This document shows positions 27,731 to 39,980 of a stretch of 64,000 bases of DNA, piece by piece. Position numbers and translations under genes: made by a program. Numbering within the stretch: the stretch's first letter is position 1; every line of letters begins with the position of its first letter. Below the pieces are notes generated by a model, which saw only the letters and a program-made list of their open reading frames with translations, did not search any database and was not told where the DNA came from. The DNA is from Algorimicrobium algoritergicola (GTDB lineage: Bacteria > Bacteroidota > Bacteroidia > Flavobacteriales > Flavobacteriaceae), in NCBI RefSeq assembly GCF_008086165.1, contig NZ_VSKL01000004.1:242446-306445 (forward strand), written 5' to 3'.

Positions 27731-28479
27731 ACGGCAATCGGTTCTTCTGAAGAAGAAGCCTTACTTAATACTAAACGTTTTTTTCGTTTTCTATTATACT
27801 CAATAATATAACCGAATAAAAAGAACAGTCCCAATACGTGCAACAGTCTATCTAAAACGACAAACATGTCGTGATACACATAGTAATTACTTATATAATA
27901 AAGTACATCTGAAAAAACAAAGCAAAGCGCTGTAGTCAAAAATAGAATAGATGCTTTCGTGTCTTTATTTAAATATGTTGCAAACGCCATAAAGACTAAC
28001 GCCATGAGCGCAATGCTTTTCACTGCAAATAGTGCAACTTCTGTAGTATCCGAAATTTGTATTTGTAAAACCGCAAACAGTTGATACATTAAATACGCAT
28101 TAATAGAAAACACGAGCAGTAAACAAATACCCACAACCTTATCTATATTAAAAATTCGAATTCTTGAAACAGCTGCATAGCCTAAAGTAAAGTAGCTAAT
28201 ACAATAAAATAAGCTGGATAAGCTTACCATAAAAGGGTCTGAAAAGAATACGGATGAGAAATCTCCCAAAAAGGAAAACACGAGAAAAGTAATCATAACA
28301 GCGTTTATGTATTTATTTTTAATCAAATAATACATAAACAAAAAAGGAATAAACATTGGTTTCGTAACTTGAATCAATAAATCATTTTCACTTAAAATTG
28401 CGAAGACATTTATAAATACAAGAAAAAACAGAACGAATACAAGATTCCTATTGTAACTAATTTGTAGCCAATTTTTCAC
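27727..28479 (-). CDS. multi-pass membrane protein, YhhN-like
   Basis: A 250-residue protein with about eight hydrophobic helices. The segments TKPMFIPFLFMYYL and SFLGDFSSVF resemble the KPL and GD motifs of the YhhN family, whose eukaryotic members (TMEM86) are lysoplasmalogenases. The C-terminal tail is basic then Ser/Glu-rich. Enzyme activity is not proven by what can be seen. The neighbouring minus-strand gene at 28651-29379 encodes a protein of similar size and topology. It is convergent with the nucleotidase, overlapping by four bases. Confidence 0.7.
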   Translation of the reverse strand: MKNWLQISYNRNLVFVLFFLVFINVFAILSENDLLIQVTKPMFIPFLFMYYLIKNKYINAVMITFLVFSFLGDFSSVFFSDPFMVSLSSLFYCISYFTLGYAAVSRIRIFNIDKVVGICLLLVFSINAYLMYQLFAVLQIQISDTTEVALFAVKSIALMALVFMAFATYLNKDTKASILFLTTALCFVFSDVLYYISNYYVYHDMFVVLDRLLHVLGLFFLFGYIIEYNRKRKKRLVLSKASSSEEPIAV

Positions 28480-28505
28480 AGTAGATATTCATAAGTAGGT
28501 TGAAG

Positions 28506-28513
28506 CAAATATA
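28506..28513 (-). promoter_or_regulatory. putative -7 box (TATATTTG) for the YhhN-like gene
   Basis: Minus-strand TAnnTTTG match 26 bases before the start at 28479; no -33 TTG at 17-23 bases. Confidence 0.4.
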
Positions 28514-28650
28514 ACAAAAAAAAGTTAGTTTATCGTTTCAAACGTGCGCTTCATCGAATAATATGTTAAATTTTGACATATTCATCAATTTTCCAAACGA
28601 TGTTAACACATGCAAAAGGAACTTTTTATTCAAAAAGGGAATGTTGTAAA

Positions 28651-29379
28651 CTATGCGAAGAAATGTACTTTCTTGTTTTTTACTTTAGATTGAAAGTAAA
28701 AGAAGCAAAAAGCTAAAACAAATAATATGGTTTGGGCAATATTTAGTAAATCTTGATCTGCTATATAGAAATAGGCAATCTGGATCACTTCTGAAAAAAC
28801 AATACATACAGAACCAAAAAACAAGAGCAAAGTTTTTTTGTTGTCGTTATAAAAATAACTAATTAATGAAATGGTCAATAACATGAGCATAACAATATTA
28901 TATACAAACTCGACACCTATTAAGTATCCTGAAGAATCTATTTGGAATTCTGGATTAACAATAGTTATTAAAACATAAACTATGTAAATATTTAACACAA
29001 GCAGAACAACTACATGTATGAAATAGCTTTTCAATACTTTTCTTAAATTTATAGTTTTGAAAACCTCTAGAATTAAAAAGAAATAGGCCAAAATATAAAT
29101 AGAATTCCCTAACAAATAATACATATCTAATCTTTCTTGACTCCAGTCAAAACTAAAATACTCAAGAATGGCTGAAAGTTCTGCAATGGAGAATAAAATA
29201 AGAAATAATGAAAAGTATTTAGACCTTTCGGGTACGTTAATGAAATACAGCACTGTAAACAATGGTACAATTAAAGACTTGCTTCCGCTTGAAAGATATT
29301 CTTGTCCACTAAATTGGAAAATAGCAAACAACACGCACAGAGCAATTATAAAAAAAATTAGAATGTTGGTATTCTTCAT
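28651..29379 (-). CDS. multi-pass membrane protein, distant relative of its neighbour
   Basis: A 242-residue protein with about eight predicted transmembrane helices and few charged residues outside loops. It shares size, topology and patterns such as KSLIVPLFTVLYF and a late VFSEVIQIAYF segment with the YhhN-like protein encoded next to it (compare TKPMFIPFLF and VFSDVLYYIS), suggesting an old tandem duplication. The GD pair of YhhN is not clearly kept, so function is left open. A 171-base gap separates the two genes, and each has its own TATATTTG box. Confidence 0.65.
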   Translation of the reverse strand: MKNTNILIFFIIALCVLFAIFQFSGQEYLSSGSKSLIVPLFTVLYFINVPERSKYFSLFLILFSIAELSAILEYFSFDWSQERLDMYYLLGNSIYILAYFFLILEVFKTINLRKVLKSYFIHVVVLLVLNIYIVYVLITIVNPEFQIDSSGYLIGVEFVYNIVMLMLLTISLISYFYNDNKKTLLLFFGSVCIVFSEVIQIAYFYIADQDLLNIAQTILFVLAFCFFYFQSKVKNKKVHFFA

Positions 29380-29403
29380 TAATAACTATAGGTATTATAA
29401 AAG

Positions 29404-29411
29404 CAAATATA
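29404..29411 (-). promoter_or_regulatory. putative -7 box (TATATTTG)
   Basis: Minus-strand match 24 bases before the gene start at 29379. It lies within an inverted repeat GCAAAT/ATTTGC (29403-29423). No TTG at the expected distance. Confidence 0.4.
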
Positions 29412-29479
29412 TATAAAATTTGCAATTAATCGTCATTTTTAGCTTTTAATCGATAAAGCAGAGTCATTCTAAATAATTA

Positions 29480-32345
<2,866 letters not shown>

Positions 32346-32364
32346 AATGTAATTTTTTATTGGT

Positions 32365-32856
32365 TTATAATTGTTTCAGCATCCAAACGTTACAGGAATA
32401 ATGACCTGTACTTCCCATGGATGTCTGTAAAGGTTTGAACCCAACTTTTTTATAGAGTTTTTGTGCGCCAACCATAAATGGTAAGGTTTCCAAATAACAG
32501 GATTCAAAACCAAATTCTTGTGCTTTTTTCAGACAAATATCAATCATTTTAGAACCCAAACCCAAACCGCGTGCTTCCGGCAAGAAATACATTTTTTGCA
32601 ATTCGCAAACAGTTCCAGTTTCTCCTTCTAAAGGCGCAATGCCACAACCTCCAATAATTTTTTCGCCATTTGCAACAACAAAATAGGCCATTTTAGGTTT
32701 GTTATAGGTTTCCGTCATCACATCTAATGCCACATCTTCATAAGCTGTTCCTACTTTAGGTGCATCTAACTCTTCAAAAACGGAGCGAATAACAGCTGCA
32801 ATTTGCGCATTATCTGCTCGCGTAATTTCTCTAATAACAATATTATTTTGACTCAC
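32365..32856 (-). CDS. GNAT family N-acetyltransferase
   Basis: A 163-residue acetyltransferase. The acetyl-CoA-binding motif A is visible as LPEARGLGLGSKMI (about 103-116), followed by ESCYLETLPFMVGAQKLYKKVGFKP, the usual end of the fold. The substrate cannot be inferred. Only 35 bases separate its start from that of ribD on the opposite strand, so the two promoters must overlap. It is followed at 19 bases by prmC. Confidence 0.88.
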   Translation of the reverse strand: MSQNNIVIREITRADNAQIAAVIRSVFEELDAPKVGTAYEDVALDVMTETYNKPKMAYFVVANGEKIIGGCGIAPLEGETGTVCELQKMYFLPEARGLGLGSKMIDICLKKAQEFGFESCYLETLPFMVGAQKLYKKVGFKPLQTSMGSTGHYSCNVWMLKQL

Positions 32857-32891
32857 TTTAATGTCTTATTTTTACATCTTGAAATTCTGGG

Positions 32892-33899
32892 ATGAAGATA
32901 CATGAAAAATACATAAATCGCTGCATTGAAATTGCCAAAAATGGATTAGGAACCACAGCTCCAAACCCAATGGTAGGCTCGGTAATTGTATATAAAAATC
33001 AAATAATCGGCGAAGGCTATACAAGTCCATTTGGTGGTCCACATGCCGAAGTAAATGCCATTCAATCGGTTACAGACAAGACGCTTTTAAAAGAGGCCAC
33101 GATCTATGTTACATTAGAACCTTGCAGTCATTTCGGGAAAACACCACCTTGTAGCGATTTAATTATAAAACATCAGATTCCAAATGTTGTTATTGGAACG
33201 ACCGACACCCATAGTAAAGTTGCTGGAAATGGCATTAAAAAGTTGATAGAAGCTGGATGTCATGTTACTGTAGGAGTTTTAGAAATTGCTTGCCTAGAAC
33301 ATCACAAACGTTTTTTTACATTTCACAATAAGAAACGTCCTTATATTATATTAAAATGGGCTGAAACAGCTGATGGTTTTATAGCGCCAAAAACACGTAA
33401 CGAACAAAAACCGGTTTGGATTACTAATGAATTTTCGCGTCAATTAGTGCATAAATGGCGAACTGAAGAACAAGCTATTTTAATAGGAACGAATACAGCT
33501 ATGGCAGATAATCCAAGCTTAACAGTTAGGGATTGGACTGGAAAAAATCCTATTCGGTTTGTAATTGATAAACAGCAGAAACTTTCCAATGATTTAGCCG
33601 TTTTTAATAACGAAGCTGAAACCATTCGAATTACGGAAAGCGATATCAATTTTAATAAACCACTTGCCATTCAAATTGGTGAATTTTTACATAAAAAGAA
33701 CATTCAATCCATAATTATTGAAGGTGGTGCACAAACACTTCAAACCTTTATTGATGAAAACTTATGGGATGAAGCCCGTGTATTTACGGGGAAAACGACA
33801 TTTACAGAAGGCACAAAAGCGCCTAGTTTTTCTGGTGAATTACTAGAAGAAACGTCTATCCAAGATGATACGTTACGGATTTACAAAAACACGTTATGA
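32892..33899 (+). CDS. ribD: bifunctional riboflavin biosynthesis deaminase/reductase RibD
   Basis: RibD of 335 residues carries out two steps of riboflavin synthesis. The N-terminal deaminase has zinc ligands H51 (HAE 51-53), C78 (PCSH) and C87. The C-terminal reductase (about 148-335) binds NADPH and includes LKWAETADGFIA and IEGGAQTLQTFI. No FMN riboswitch was recognised in the 35-base upstream region, and the other rib genes are not nearby. It is the first gene of a plus-strand series and overlaps the HAD gene by four bases (ATGA). Confidence 0.95.
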   Translation: MKIHEKYINRCIEIAKNGLGTTAPNPMVGSVIVYKNQIIGEGYTSPFGGPHAEVNAIQSVTDKTLLKEATIYVTLEPCSHFGKTPPCSDLIIKHQIPNVVIGTTDTHSKVAGNGIKKLIEAGCHVTVGVLEIACLEHHKRFFTFHNKKRPYIILKWAETADGFIAPKTRNEQKPVWITNEFSRQLVHKWRTEEQAILIGTNTAMADNPSLTVRDWTGKNPIRFVIDKQQKLSNDLAVFNNEAETIRITESDINFNKPLAIQIGEFLHKKNIQSIIIEGGAQTLQTFIDENLWDEARVFTGKTTFTEGTKAPSFSGELLEETSIQDDTLRIYKNTL

Positions 33900-34507
33900 T
33901 TAAAACACTTATTTTCGACTTTGGCGATGTATTCATCAATTTAGATAAAGTTGGCGCTTTGCAAAACGCTCTAAATCTATTTCAATTAAAAGAATTTTCG
34001 CCTAAAATGATTGCTTGCAACGAAGCTTATGAACAAGGCCATATATCTTCCGAAGCATTTATAGCTTTTTACAAAAATGAGTTTCCTAATTTAAGTGAAC
34101 CGGAGATTTTAGATGCATGGAATTATATTTTAAGAGATTTTCCAATCCATAGATTAGTGTTTTTAAAACAACTAGCATCCGATAAAAAATACCAACTCAT
34201 TTTATTGAGCAATACGAATGCGTTTCATATTAAATGGATTCAAGAGCGCGTTCTTTTTTATGACAACTTTAAATCTCAATTTGACCAATTTTATTTATCG
34301 CATGAAATCCAATTAAGAAAACCCAATCATTCTATTTATCAATTTGTATTAAACCAGAATAATTTAAATCCTGAAACGTGTTTGTTTATTGATGATACGG
34401 AAGAAAACATACTTGCAGCCTCGGAATTGGGTATTCACACCTGGCATATTAATCCCGAAACAGATGATATTGTTAATTTATTCAACGTTAAAAAAGACCT
34501 CTTTTGA
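33896..34507 (+). CDS. HAD family hydrolase
   Basis: A 203-residue haloacid dehalogenase-like protein. Motif I is FDFGDV (DxxxD variant in which the second acidic residue is not obvious), motif II is LLSNTN, motif III Lys is in LRKPNHSIY, and motif IV is FIDDTEENI. Such proteins are usually phosphatases. The physiological substrate is unknown; location after ribD raises the possibility of acting on the riboflavin intermediate that needs dephosphorylation, but this is only an inference from context. It is coupled to ribD by ATGA and to the next gene by TTGA. Confidence 0.86.
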   Translation: MIKTLIFDFGDVFINLDKVGALQNALNLFQLKEFSPKMIACNEAYEQGHISSEAFIAFYKNEFPNLSEPEILDAWNYILRDFPIHRLVFLKQLASDKKYQLILLSNTNAFHIKWIQERVLFYDNFKSQFDQFYLSHEIQLRKPNHSIYQFVLNQNNLNPETCLFIDDTEENILAASELGIHTWHINPETDDIVNLFNVKKDLF

Positions 34508-35367
34508 TTTATTTACTTTTAAGCATATTAGCGTCCACCATTATTTTTGTGCTCTTTAAACTATTTGATAAGCACCAAGTAAATACGCTACAAGCTATTG
34601 TTTTCAATTACATTACAGCATTTTGTATTGGTATTATTGCTTATGAAGAACCTATAAACATCAAATCCATTATTTCAACAGAATGGTTTTATGGTGCCCT
34701 TATTTTAGGTTTTTTATTCATTGCCATTTTTAATGTTATGGCTATTACATCACAACGTGTCGGTTTATCGGTTGCCAGTGTCGCCACAAAAATGAGCGTG
34801 ATTATTCCCGTAGTTTTTGGTATTTATGTGTATAATGAAAGTGCAGGTTTATTTAAAATTGTTGGTATTGTTGCCGCTCTGATAGCTGTATACTTATCAT
34901 CTATGAAATCGGGAACGCGTATTAAAAACAAAGCCTATTATATCTATCCTATTATTATATTTTTGGGTTCAGGAATTATAGATACATCCATTAAATATAT
35001 TGAAACAACCTATTTGCCAGATAATGGTATTCCTATTTTTTCGGCAACCATTTTTGGTTTTGCAGCTATAATTGGAATAAGTACGTTACTCATTAAAAAA
35101 CTACAAGGTAAATTTATATTTAACCCTAAAAGTTTAATAGGCGGATTTGCTTTAGGAATAGTCAACTATGCTTCTATTTATTACATTTTAAAAGCATTGG
35201 ATCATGAAACGCTAGAAAGTTCTACCATTTTCACGGTTAATAATGTAGCAATTATTTTGCTCACCTCGCTTTTAGGTTTATTCTTATTTAAAGAAAAGCT
35301 TTCTACAAAAAATTGGATAGGTATTAGTTTAGCCGTAATTTCGATTTTGTTAGTAACAGCCTTGTAA
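34504..35367 (+). CDS. EamA/DMT-type membrane transporter
   Basis: A 287-residue protein with about ten hydrophobic helices arranged as two similar halves, as in drug/metabolite transporters of the EamA group. The second half ends NVAIILLTSLLGLFLFKEKLSTKNWIGI, a family hallmark. The start is TTG at 34504, overlapping the stop of the HAD gene (TTGA), and no ATG is nearby. The exported or imported compound is unknown. The yigZ ATG follows immediately after its stop. Confidence 0.85.
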   Translation: MIYLLLSILASTIIFVLFKLFDKHQVNTLQAIVFNYITAFCIGIIAYEEPINIKSIISTEWFYGALILGFLFIAIFNVMAITSQRVGLSVASVATKMSVIIPVVFGIYVYNESAGLFKIVGIVAALIAVYLSSMKSGTRIKNKAYYIYPIIIFLGSGIIDTSIKYIETTYLPDNGIPIFSATIFGFAAIIGISTLLIKKLQGKFIFNPKSLIGGFALGIVNYASIYYILKALDHETLESSTIFTVNNVAIILLTSLLGLFLFKEKLSTKNWIGISLAVISILLVTAL

Positions 35368-35985
35368 ATGACACAAAAAGACACGTATAAAACCATTTCA
35401 AAACCTTCCGAAGAAGTCTTATTTAAAGATAAAAACAGCAAGTTTTTTGGTTATGCTTTTCCAATAAAACATGAAGAGGAAGTTAAAGAACATATAGAGG
35501 TTTTAAAGAAGAAACATCATACCGCTGGACATTGGTGCTATGCCTACCAAACTGGTTTGAATGAAGCCCAAATATATTTTAGAGCCAATGATGATGGCGA
35601 ACCTAATAATAGTGCAGGCATGCCTATTTACGGACAAATTCAATCGTATGATGTTACTAATGTGTTGATAGTTGTTGTTCGTTATTTTGGAGGTGTAAAA
35701 TTAGGTGTTGGTGGTTTAATAAATGCTTACAAAACAACGGCCCAAATGGCTTTGGAAGCATCAAAAATTGTTAAGCGAACTATAAACAAGCAATTTCTTA
35801 TTCGGTTTGATTATAAAAATATGAATAAAGTGATGCGTGTTATAAAAGAGAACAATTTGAAGATTGTTGACCAAACATTAGAACTCGATTGTCAGATTAT
35901 TATTTCCGTCCGCCTAAAAGACAGCGCAAAGGTTTTAGAAAAATTTGAAGCTATTTATGAAGTGTCAATTAAGGAACGTGATTAA
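35368..35985 (+). CDS. yigZ: YigZ/IMPACT family protein
   Basis: A 205-residue protein of the YigZ family. The N-terminal UPF0029/Impact domain contains HWCYAYQTG, NDDGEPNNSAGMPI and VRYFGGVKLGVGGLI, which are highly conserved. A small C-terminal alpha/beta domain (DUF1949-like) follows. Its role is linked to translation by analogy with IMPACT but is not established in bacteria. The start directly abuts the stop of the transporter gene. Convergent overlap of four bases with the thioesterase gene. Confidence 0.92.
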   Translation: MTQKDTYKTISKPSEEVLFKDKNSKFFGYAFPIKHEEEVKEHIEVLKKKHHTAGHWCYAYQTGLNEAQIYFRANDDGEPNNSAGMPIYGQIQSYDVTNVLIVVVRYFGGVKLGVGGLINAYKTTAQMALEASKIVKRTINKQFLIRFDYKNMNKVMRVIKENNLKIVDQTLELDCQIIISVRLKDSAKVLEKFEAIYEVSIKERD

Positions 35986-36386
35986 AACGATTCAATTTTC
36001 CTCAAAATATAGTCCGGACACTTCATGGCACGTTTACTATTCATATCAATAAACGCTAAAACGGTGTTTGCTGTTGCTAAAACATCACCAGCCGCATTTG
36101 TAATTTCATAGTCAAATTCTATCTTCACAGAAGGCAGTTTATTTAGCTGTGTTTTCACTTTAATCACCTCATCATAAAGGGCTGACTTCTTATAATTTAA
36201 GCTCATAGAAATTACAGGAAGCATCACACCACTTTTTTCCATTTCATTATAAGAGAGACCCATTTTACGAAGCCATTCCGTTCGACCCATTTCCAGATAT
36301 AACGCATAATTCCCATGATGAACCACGCCCATTTGGTCGGTTTCACCATATCTCACTCTTATAGGTATTTCATCGAAAAAGAACAT
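35982..36386 (-). CDS. acyl-CoA thioesterase, hotdog fold (4HBT/YbgC-like)
   Basis: A 134-residue hotdog-fold thioesterase. The family signature RVRYGETDQMGVVHHGNYALYLEMGR is split across residues 8-33 and includes the catalytic Asp (ETDQMG) and HHGNY. It hydrolyses acyl-CoA or hydroxybenzoyl-CoA-type thioesters. The gene stands alone on the minus strand between yigZ and dnaA, from which it diverges across 181 bases. Confidence 0.9.
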   Translation of the reverse strand: MFFFDEIPIRVRYGETDQMGVVHHGNYALYLEMGRTEWLRKMGLSYNEMEKSGVMLPVISMSLNYKKSALYDEVIKVKTQLNKLPSVKIEFDYEITNAAGDVLATANTVLAFIDMNSKRAMKCPDYILRKIESF

Positions 36387-36514
36387 ATTGTTTAAATATT
36401 TTTTTGTAGTTTAGGCAATGCAATAAGTATGCGAAAAAATATCTTAATATTCAATAGAGATTCATTTTTTTTTTAAGATTTTTGTTCACATATTTGCCAA
36501 GCTAAAGATCAATA

Positions 36515-36532
36515 AGGAAATTTCATTTTCCT
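36515..36532 (+). other. hairpin in the dnaA upstream region
   Basis: AGGAAA and TTTCCT form a 6-bp inverted repeat with a 6-base loop, 35 bases before the dnaA start. The 181-base intergenic region is very A+T-rich but contains no recognisable DnaA box cluster. Confidence 0.3.
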
Positions 36533-36567
36533 GATAAACTACTAACGATTAAATTTTTAATTTTATA

Positions 36568-37995
36568 ATGAGTGTAACTGCGCAATCGGTATGGGGAAAT
36601 TGTCTGGAATTTATTAAGGATAATATACAACCGCAAGCATATAAAACATGGTTTGAGCCTATAGTCGCAGTAAAATTCACTGATAACGCACTAAGTATTC
36701 AGGTGCCAAGTAAATTCTTTTACGAATGGTTGGAAGAACATTACGTTAAAATTTTAAAAGTTGCTTTAACAAAACAGCTTGGAGAAAATGCCAAATTGGT
36801 TTACATTATTAAAATGGAAAACACGTATGGTAACAAACAACCTTTTACGGAACGTATTCCAAGTTCAAATCGTTCATCTGTAAAAGCTCAAGACGTTGAT
36901 ATTCCTTTAAATAATAAAAATCCAGAATTGCGAAACCCTTTTATAATTCCTGGTATTAGGAATGTAAAAATTGAATCGCAATTAAACCCTAATTATAGTT
37001 TTGAAAATTTTTTAGAAGGTGATTCTAACCGATTAGCACGAAGTGCAGGTTTAGCTGTAGCGGCAAAACCAGGTGGAACATCTTTTAACCCATTATTAAT
37101 TTTTGGTGGTGTTGGTTTAGGAAAAACCCATTTAGCGCATGCTATTGGTGTGGACATTAAAGATAAATATCCTGAAAAAACGGTTTTATATATTTCAGCT
37201 GAAAAATTCACGCAACAATATATAGATGCTGTTAAGAAAAATAACCGAATTGATTTTATTCACTTTTATCAAATAATTGATATTTTAATTATTGATGATG
37301 TTCAGTTTTTATCTGGTAAATCAGGAACTCAAGATGTATTTTTTCATATTTTCAATCATTTACATCAAAACGGAAAACAAGTTATTTTAACGAGTGATAA
37401 AGCACCTGTTGATATGCAGGATATTGAACAACGCTTATTGTCTCGTTTTAAATGGGGACTTTCTGCTGAATTGCAAAGTCCAGATTTTGAAACGCGTGTT
37501 TCTATTTTAAAGAACAAATTGTATCGTGATGGTGTTGAAATGCCAGAAGAAATTATTGAATACGTTGCCAAACATATTAAAACAAACATTCGTGAATTAG
37601 AAGGTGCTATTATTTCATTAATTGCACAGTCTTCTTTCAATAAAAAAGAAATTACGGCGGATTTAGCGAAACAAGTGGTTGAAAAGTTTGTAAAAAACAC
37701 CAAACGCGAAGTTTCTATAGATTATATCCAGAAAATTGTATCTGATTATTTCCAGATGGATGTAGATACCTTACAGTCTAAAACTAGAAAACGCCATATT
37801 GTTCAAGCACGTCAGTTAGCAATGTTTTTTGCGAAAAAATACACCAAAGCCTCATTGGCTAGTATTGGTTCACAAATTGGAAAACGTGATCATGCTACAG
37901 TATTACACGCTTGTAAAACGGTTGACAATTTATCATCTACCGACAAGCAGTTTAAAAAATATGTAGACGATTTAACTAAAAAATTGTCTGTTTAA
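36568..37995 (+). CDS. dnaA: chromosomal replication initiator protein DnaA
   Basis: DnaA of 475 residues unwinds the origin as an ATP-bound oligomer. The N-terminal domain I (about 1-80) is followed by a short linker, then the AAA+ domain with Walker A GGVGLGKTH (180-188) and Walker B ILIIDDVQF, sensor motifs (SRFKWGL), and domain IV with the DNA-binding signature GKRDHATVLHACKTV (about 447-461). Length and order are normal. No dnaN or rpmH flanks it and no box cluster is visible, so it does not itself mark the origin here. A phosphatase gene follows 20 bases downstream. Confidence 0.98.
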   Translation: MSVTAQSVWGNCLEFIKDNIQPQAYKTWFEPIVAVKFTDNALSIQVPSKFFYEWLEEHYVKILKVALTKQLGENAKLVYIIKMENTYGNKQPFTERIPSSNRSSVKAQDVDIPLNNKNPELRNPFIIPGIRNVKIESQLNPNYSFENFLEGDSNRLARSAGLAVAAKPGGTSFNPLLIFGGVGLGKTHLAHAIGVDIKDKYPEKTVLYISAEKFTQQYIDAVKKNNRIDFIHFYQIIDILIIDDVQFLSGKSGTQDVFFHIFNHLHQNGKQVILTSDKAPVDMQDIEQRLLSRFKWGLSAELQSPDFETRVSILKNKLYRDGVEMPEEIIEYVAKHIKTNIRELEGAIISLIAQSSFNKKEITADLAKQVVEKFVKNTKREVSIDYIQKIVSDYFQMDVDTLQSKTRKRHIVQARQLAMFFAKKYTKASLASIGSQIGKRDHATVLHACKTVDNLSSTDKQFKKYVDDLTKKLSV

Positions 37996-38015
37996 TCCTC
38001 TAAATTATACTTCCG

Positions 38016-38489
38016 ATGTCTCGGGATCCAAACATTACTAAAATACTCATGGTTTGTTTAGGCAATATTTGCCGGTCACCTCTTGCTGAAGGCATTTTAA
38101 AATCAAAACTTCCAGACACTGAGTTTTTAGTAGATTCTGCCGGAACAGGAAATTACCATGTTGGTGATACGCCAGATCCGCGCTCTATTAAGATAGCTGA
38201 AAAATACGGATTGGATATTACAACACAACGTGGAAGACAGTTTAGTGTTGCCGATTTTGATAACTTCGATTACATTTATGTTATGGATAGTTCCAATTTT
38301 GAAAATGTGGTTAAGCTTGCCAGAAATGCAAATGACATTGCAAAAGTTAATTACATATTAAACGAAATTTATCCAAATCAAAATCACAGCGTTCCGGACC
38401 CTTATACTGGTGGCATTCAAGGCTTTGACAACACCTTCAAAATGCTGGATGAAGCGTGTTTAAATCTTTCCCAAAAACTACTTAAATAA
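38016..38489 (+). CDS. low-molecular-weight protein tyrosine phosphatase
   Basis: A 157-residue phosphatase with the P-loop CLGNICRS (nucleophile C14, R20) and the late general-acid motif DPYTGG. It probably dephosphorylates phosphotyrosine on proteins, often those controlling polysaccharide export, but no tyrosine kinase gene is near. The ATG at 38016 lies 20 bases after dnaA, implying cotranscription. The nine-residue stretch before ILMVCLGN is unremarkable. Confidence 0.92.
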   Translation: MSRDPNITKILMVCLGNICRSPLAEGILKSKLPDTEFLVDSAGTGNYHVGDTPDPRSIKIAEKYGLDITTQRGRQFSVADFDNFDYIYVMDSSNFENVVKLARNANDIAKVNYILNEIYPNQNHSVPDPYTGGIQGFDNTFKMLDEACLNLSQKLLK

Positions 38490-38573
38490 TTGTCTGTCAC
38501 TATTTAATTTTTTAAAATATTAAGTCGGTTGGTTATTTTTTGTAATTTGTACTAATACAGAAATCTAAAACAA

Positions 38574-39980
38574 ATGAAAAAGCTCCTAAACCTAGTCGTA
38601 TTTTTAATAATTACAATTACAACCTATGCACAGCAAGTAGGTATCGATTTATATGCCGCTGGATTTAACAATCCTATTGGCATAAAACACGCCAATGACG
38701 ATCGCTTATTCATTGTTGAAAAAGCAGGTGTTATTAAAATTATTGACGCCCAACAAAACGTCAACGCTACACCGTTTTTAGATATTAACAGTTTAGTAAG
38801 TAATAGTGGTGGTGAAAGTGGATTATTAGGATTAGCTTTTCATCCCAATTATACAACCAACGGATATTTCTTTGTTAACTACATTAATAATTCAGGTGAC
38901 ACCGTTATTTCCCGATTTACCACTAGCCCTGCAAATAGTAATACTGCAGACGCTAATTCTGAATTTCCTATATTATCAATAAATCAACCTTATAGCAACC
39001 ACAATGGTGGTGATTTAGCTTTTGGCGAAGATGGTTTTTTATACATAGCCTCTGGTGATGGTGGTTCTGGTGGTGATCCTGAAAATCGATCGCAAGATTT
39101 AACGACACTTTTAGGAAAACTCTTACGTATTGATGTTGATAATACAAGTAACGAATTAAATTACGCTATTCCGGCGGACAACCCCTTCATTTCTGATTCC
39201 AATGCATTAAATGAAATTTGGGCTTACGGACTACGTAACCCTTGGCGTTTTTCGTTTGATAAAACCAATAACGATTTGTGGATTGCAGATGTTGGCCAAA
39301 ATGAAATTGAAGAAATTAATAAAGTAAGCACCACAGAGAGCGGTATTAATTACGGATGGCGTTGTTATGAAGGAAATGATCCATACAACACAAGTGGCTG
39401 TGCTGATGCTTCCACCATGGTTTTTCCAGTTTCGCAATACACACATTCAAACAGTGGTGAATTTAAATGCTCCATTACAGGCGGATACAGCTATCAAGGT
39501 AGCCAATTCCCAGCTTTTGTAGACACTTACTTTTTTGCTGATTATTGTAGTGATGAAATCGGTACGCTCGTATTTCAAAATAATACGTGGACCATGGCTT
39601 TTACAGAACCATTTAACAATAAAGGTTGGACAACATTTGGCGAAGATATGGCAGGCGAATTGTACATTGCCGCTACCAGCACTGGTGAAATTTTTAAAAT
39701 AATAGATACCAATTTAAGTGTTGACGAAAATAATTTAAAAACCATTAAAGTTTATCCTAATCCAGCAACAGACTCTGTATCCATTGATGCTTTTTCAGCT
39801 TCTAATACCCTTTCGGAGGTTGTAATTTATGATGTACATGGCAAACGCATAAAAACCATTTCAAATATTAACAAACAACACGTTAATATCTCTGTTTCAT
39901 CTATTAGTAGTGGTTTATATTTTATTGAAATAAGCGACTCCAATCAAAACATATCCACGAAAAAACTGATTATAGACTAA
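38574..39980 (+). CDS. secreted PQQ-dependent sugar dehydrogenase-like protein with T9SS domain
   Basis: A 468-residue exported protein. Signal peptide about 1-19 (ending TYAQ), then a glucose/sorbosone dehydrogenase-type six-bladed propeller (about 25-375) with conserved LLGLAFHPNY, NHNGGDLAFGEDG, WAYGLRNPWRFSFD and NYGWRCYEG. A type A T9SS domain follows (KVYPNPATDS through the final LIID). It is predicted to oxidise sugars outside the cell with bound PQQ, though PQQ binding is inferred from family. It overlaps the next gene by one base (TAATG). Confidence 0.92.
   Translation: MKKLLNLVVFLIITITTYAQQVGIDLYAAGFNNPIGIKHANDDRLFIVEKAGVIKIIDAQQNVNATPFLDINSLVSNSGGESGLLGLAFHPNYTTNGYFFVNYINNSGDTVISRFTTSPANSNTADANSEFPILSINQPYSNHNGGDLAFGEDGFLYIASGDGGSGGDPENRSQDLTTLLGKLLRIDVDNTSNELNYAIPADNPFISDSNALNEIWAYGLRNPWRFSFDKTNNDLWIADVGQNEIEEINKVSTTESGINYGWRCYEGNDPYNTSGCADASTMVFPVSQYTHSNSGEFKCSITGGYSYQGSQFPAFVDTYFFADYCSDEIGTLVFQNNTWTMAFTEPFNNKGWTTFGEDMAGELYIAATSTGEIFKIIDTNLSVDENNLKTIKVYPNPATDSVSIDAFSASNTLSEVVIYDVHGKRIKTISNINKQHVNISVSSISSGLYFIEISDSNQNISTKKLIID

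Noticed and set aside
32436..32450. tRNA T-loop-like sequence (GGTTTGAACCC) read as a tRNA fragment
   Set aside because: It lies inside the GNAT coding sequence and no acceptor or anticodon stem surrounds it.
36387..36567. Replication origin next to dnaA
   Set aside because: The intergenic region is A+T-rich but lacks recognisable DnaA boxes, and dnaN or rpmH are absent.
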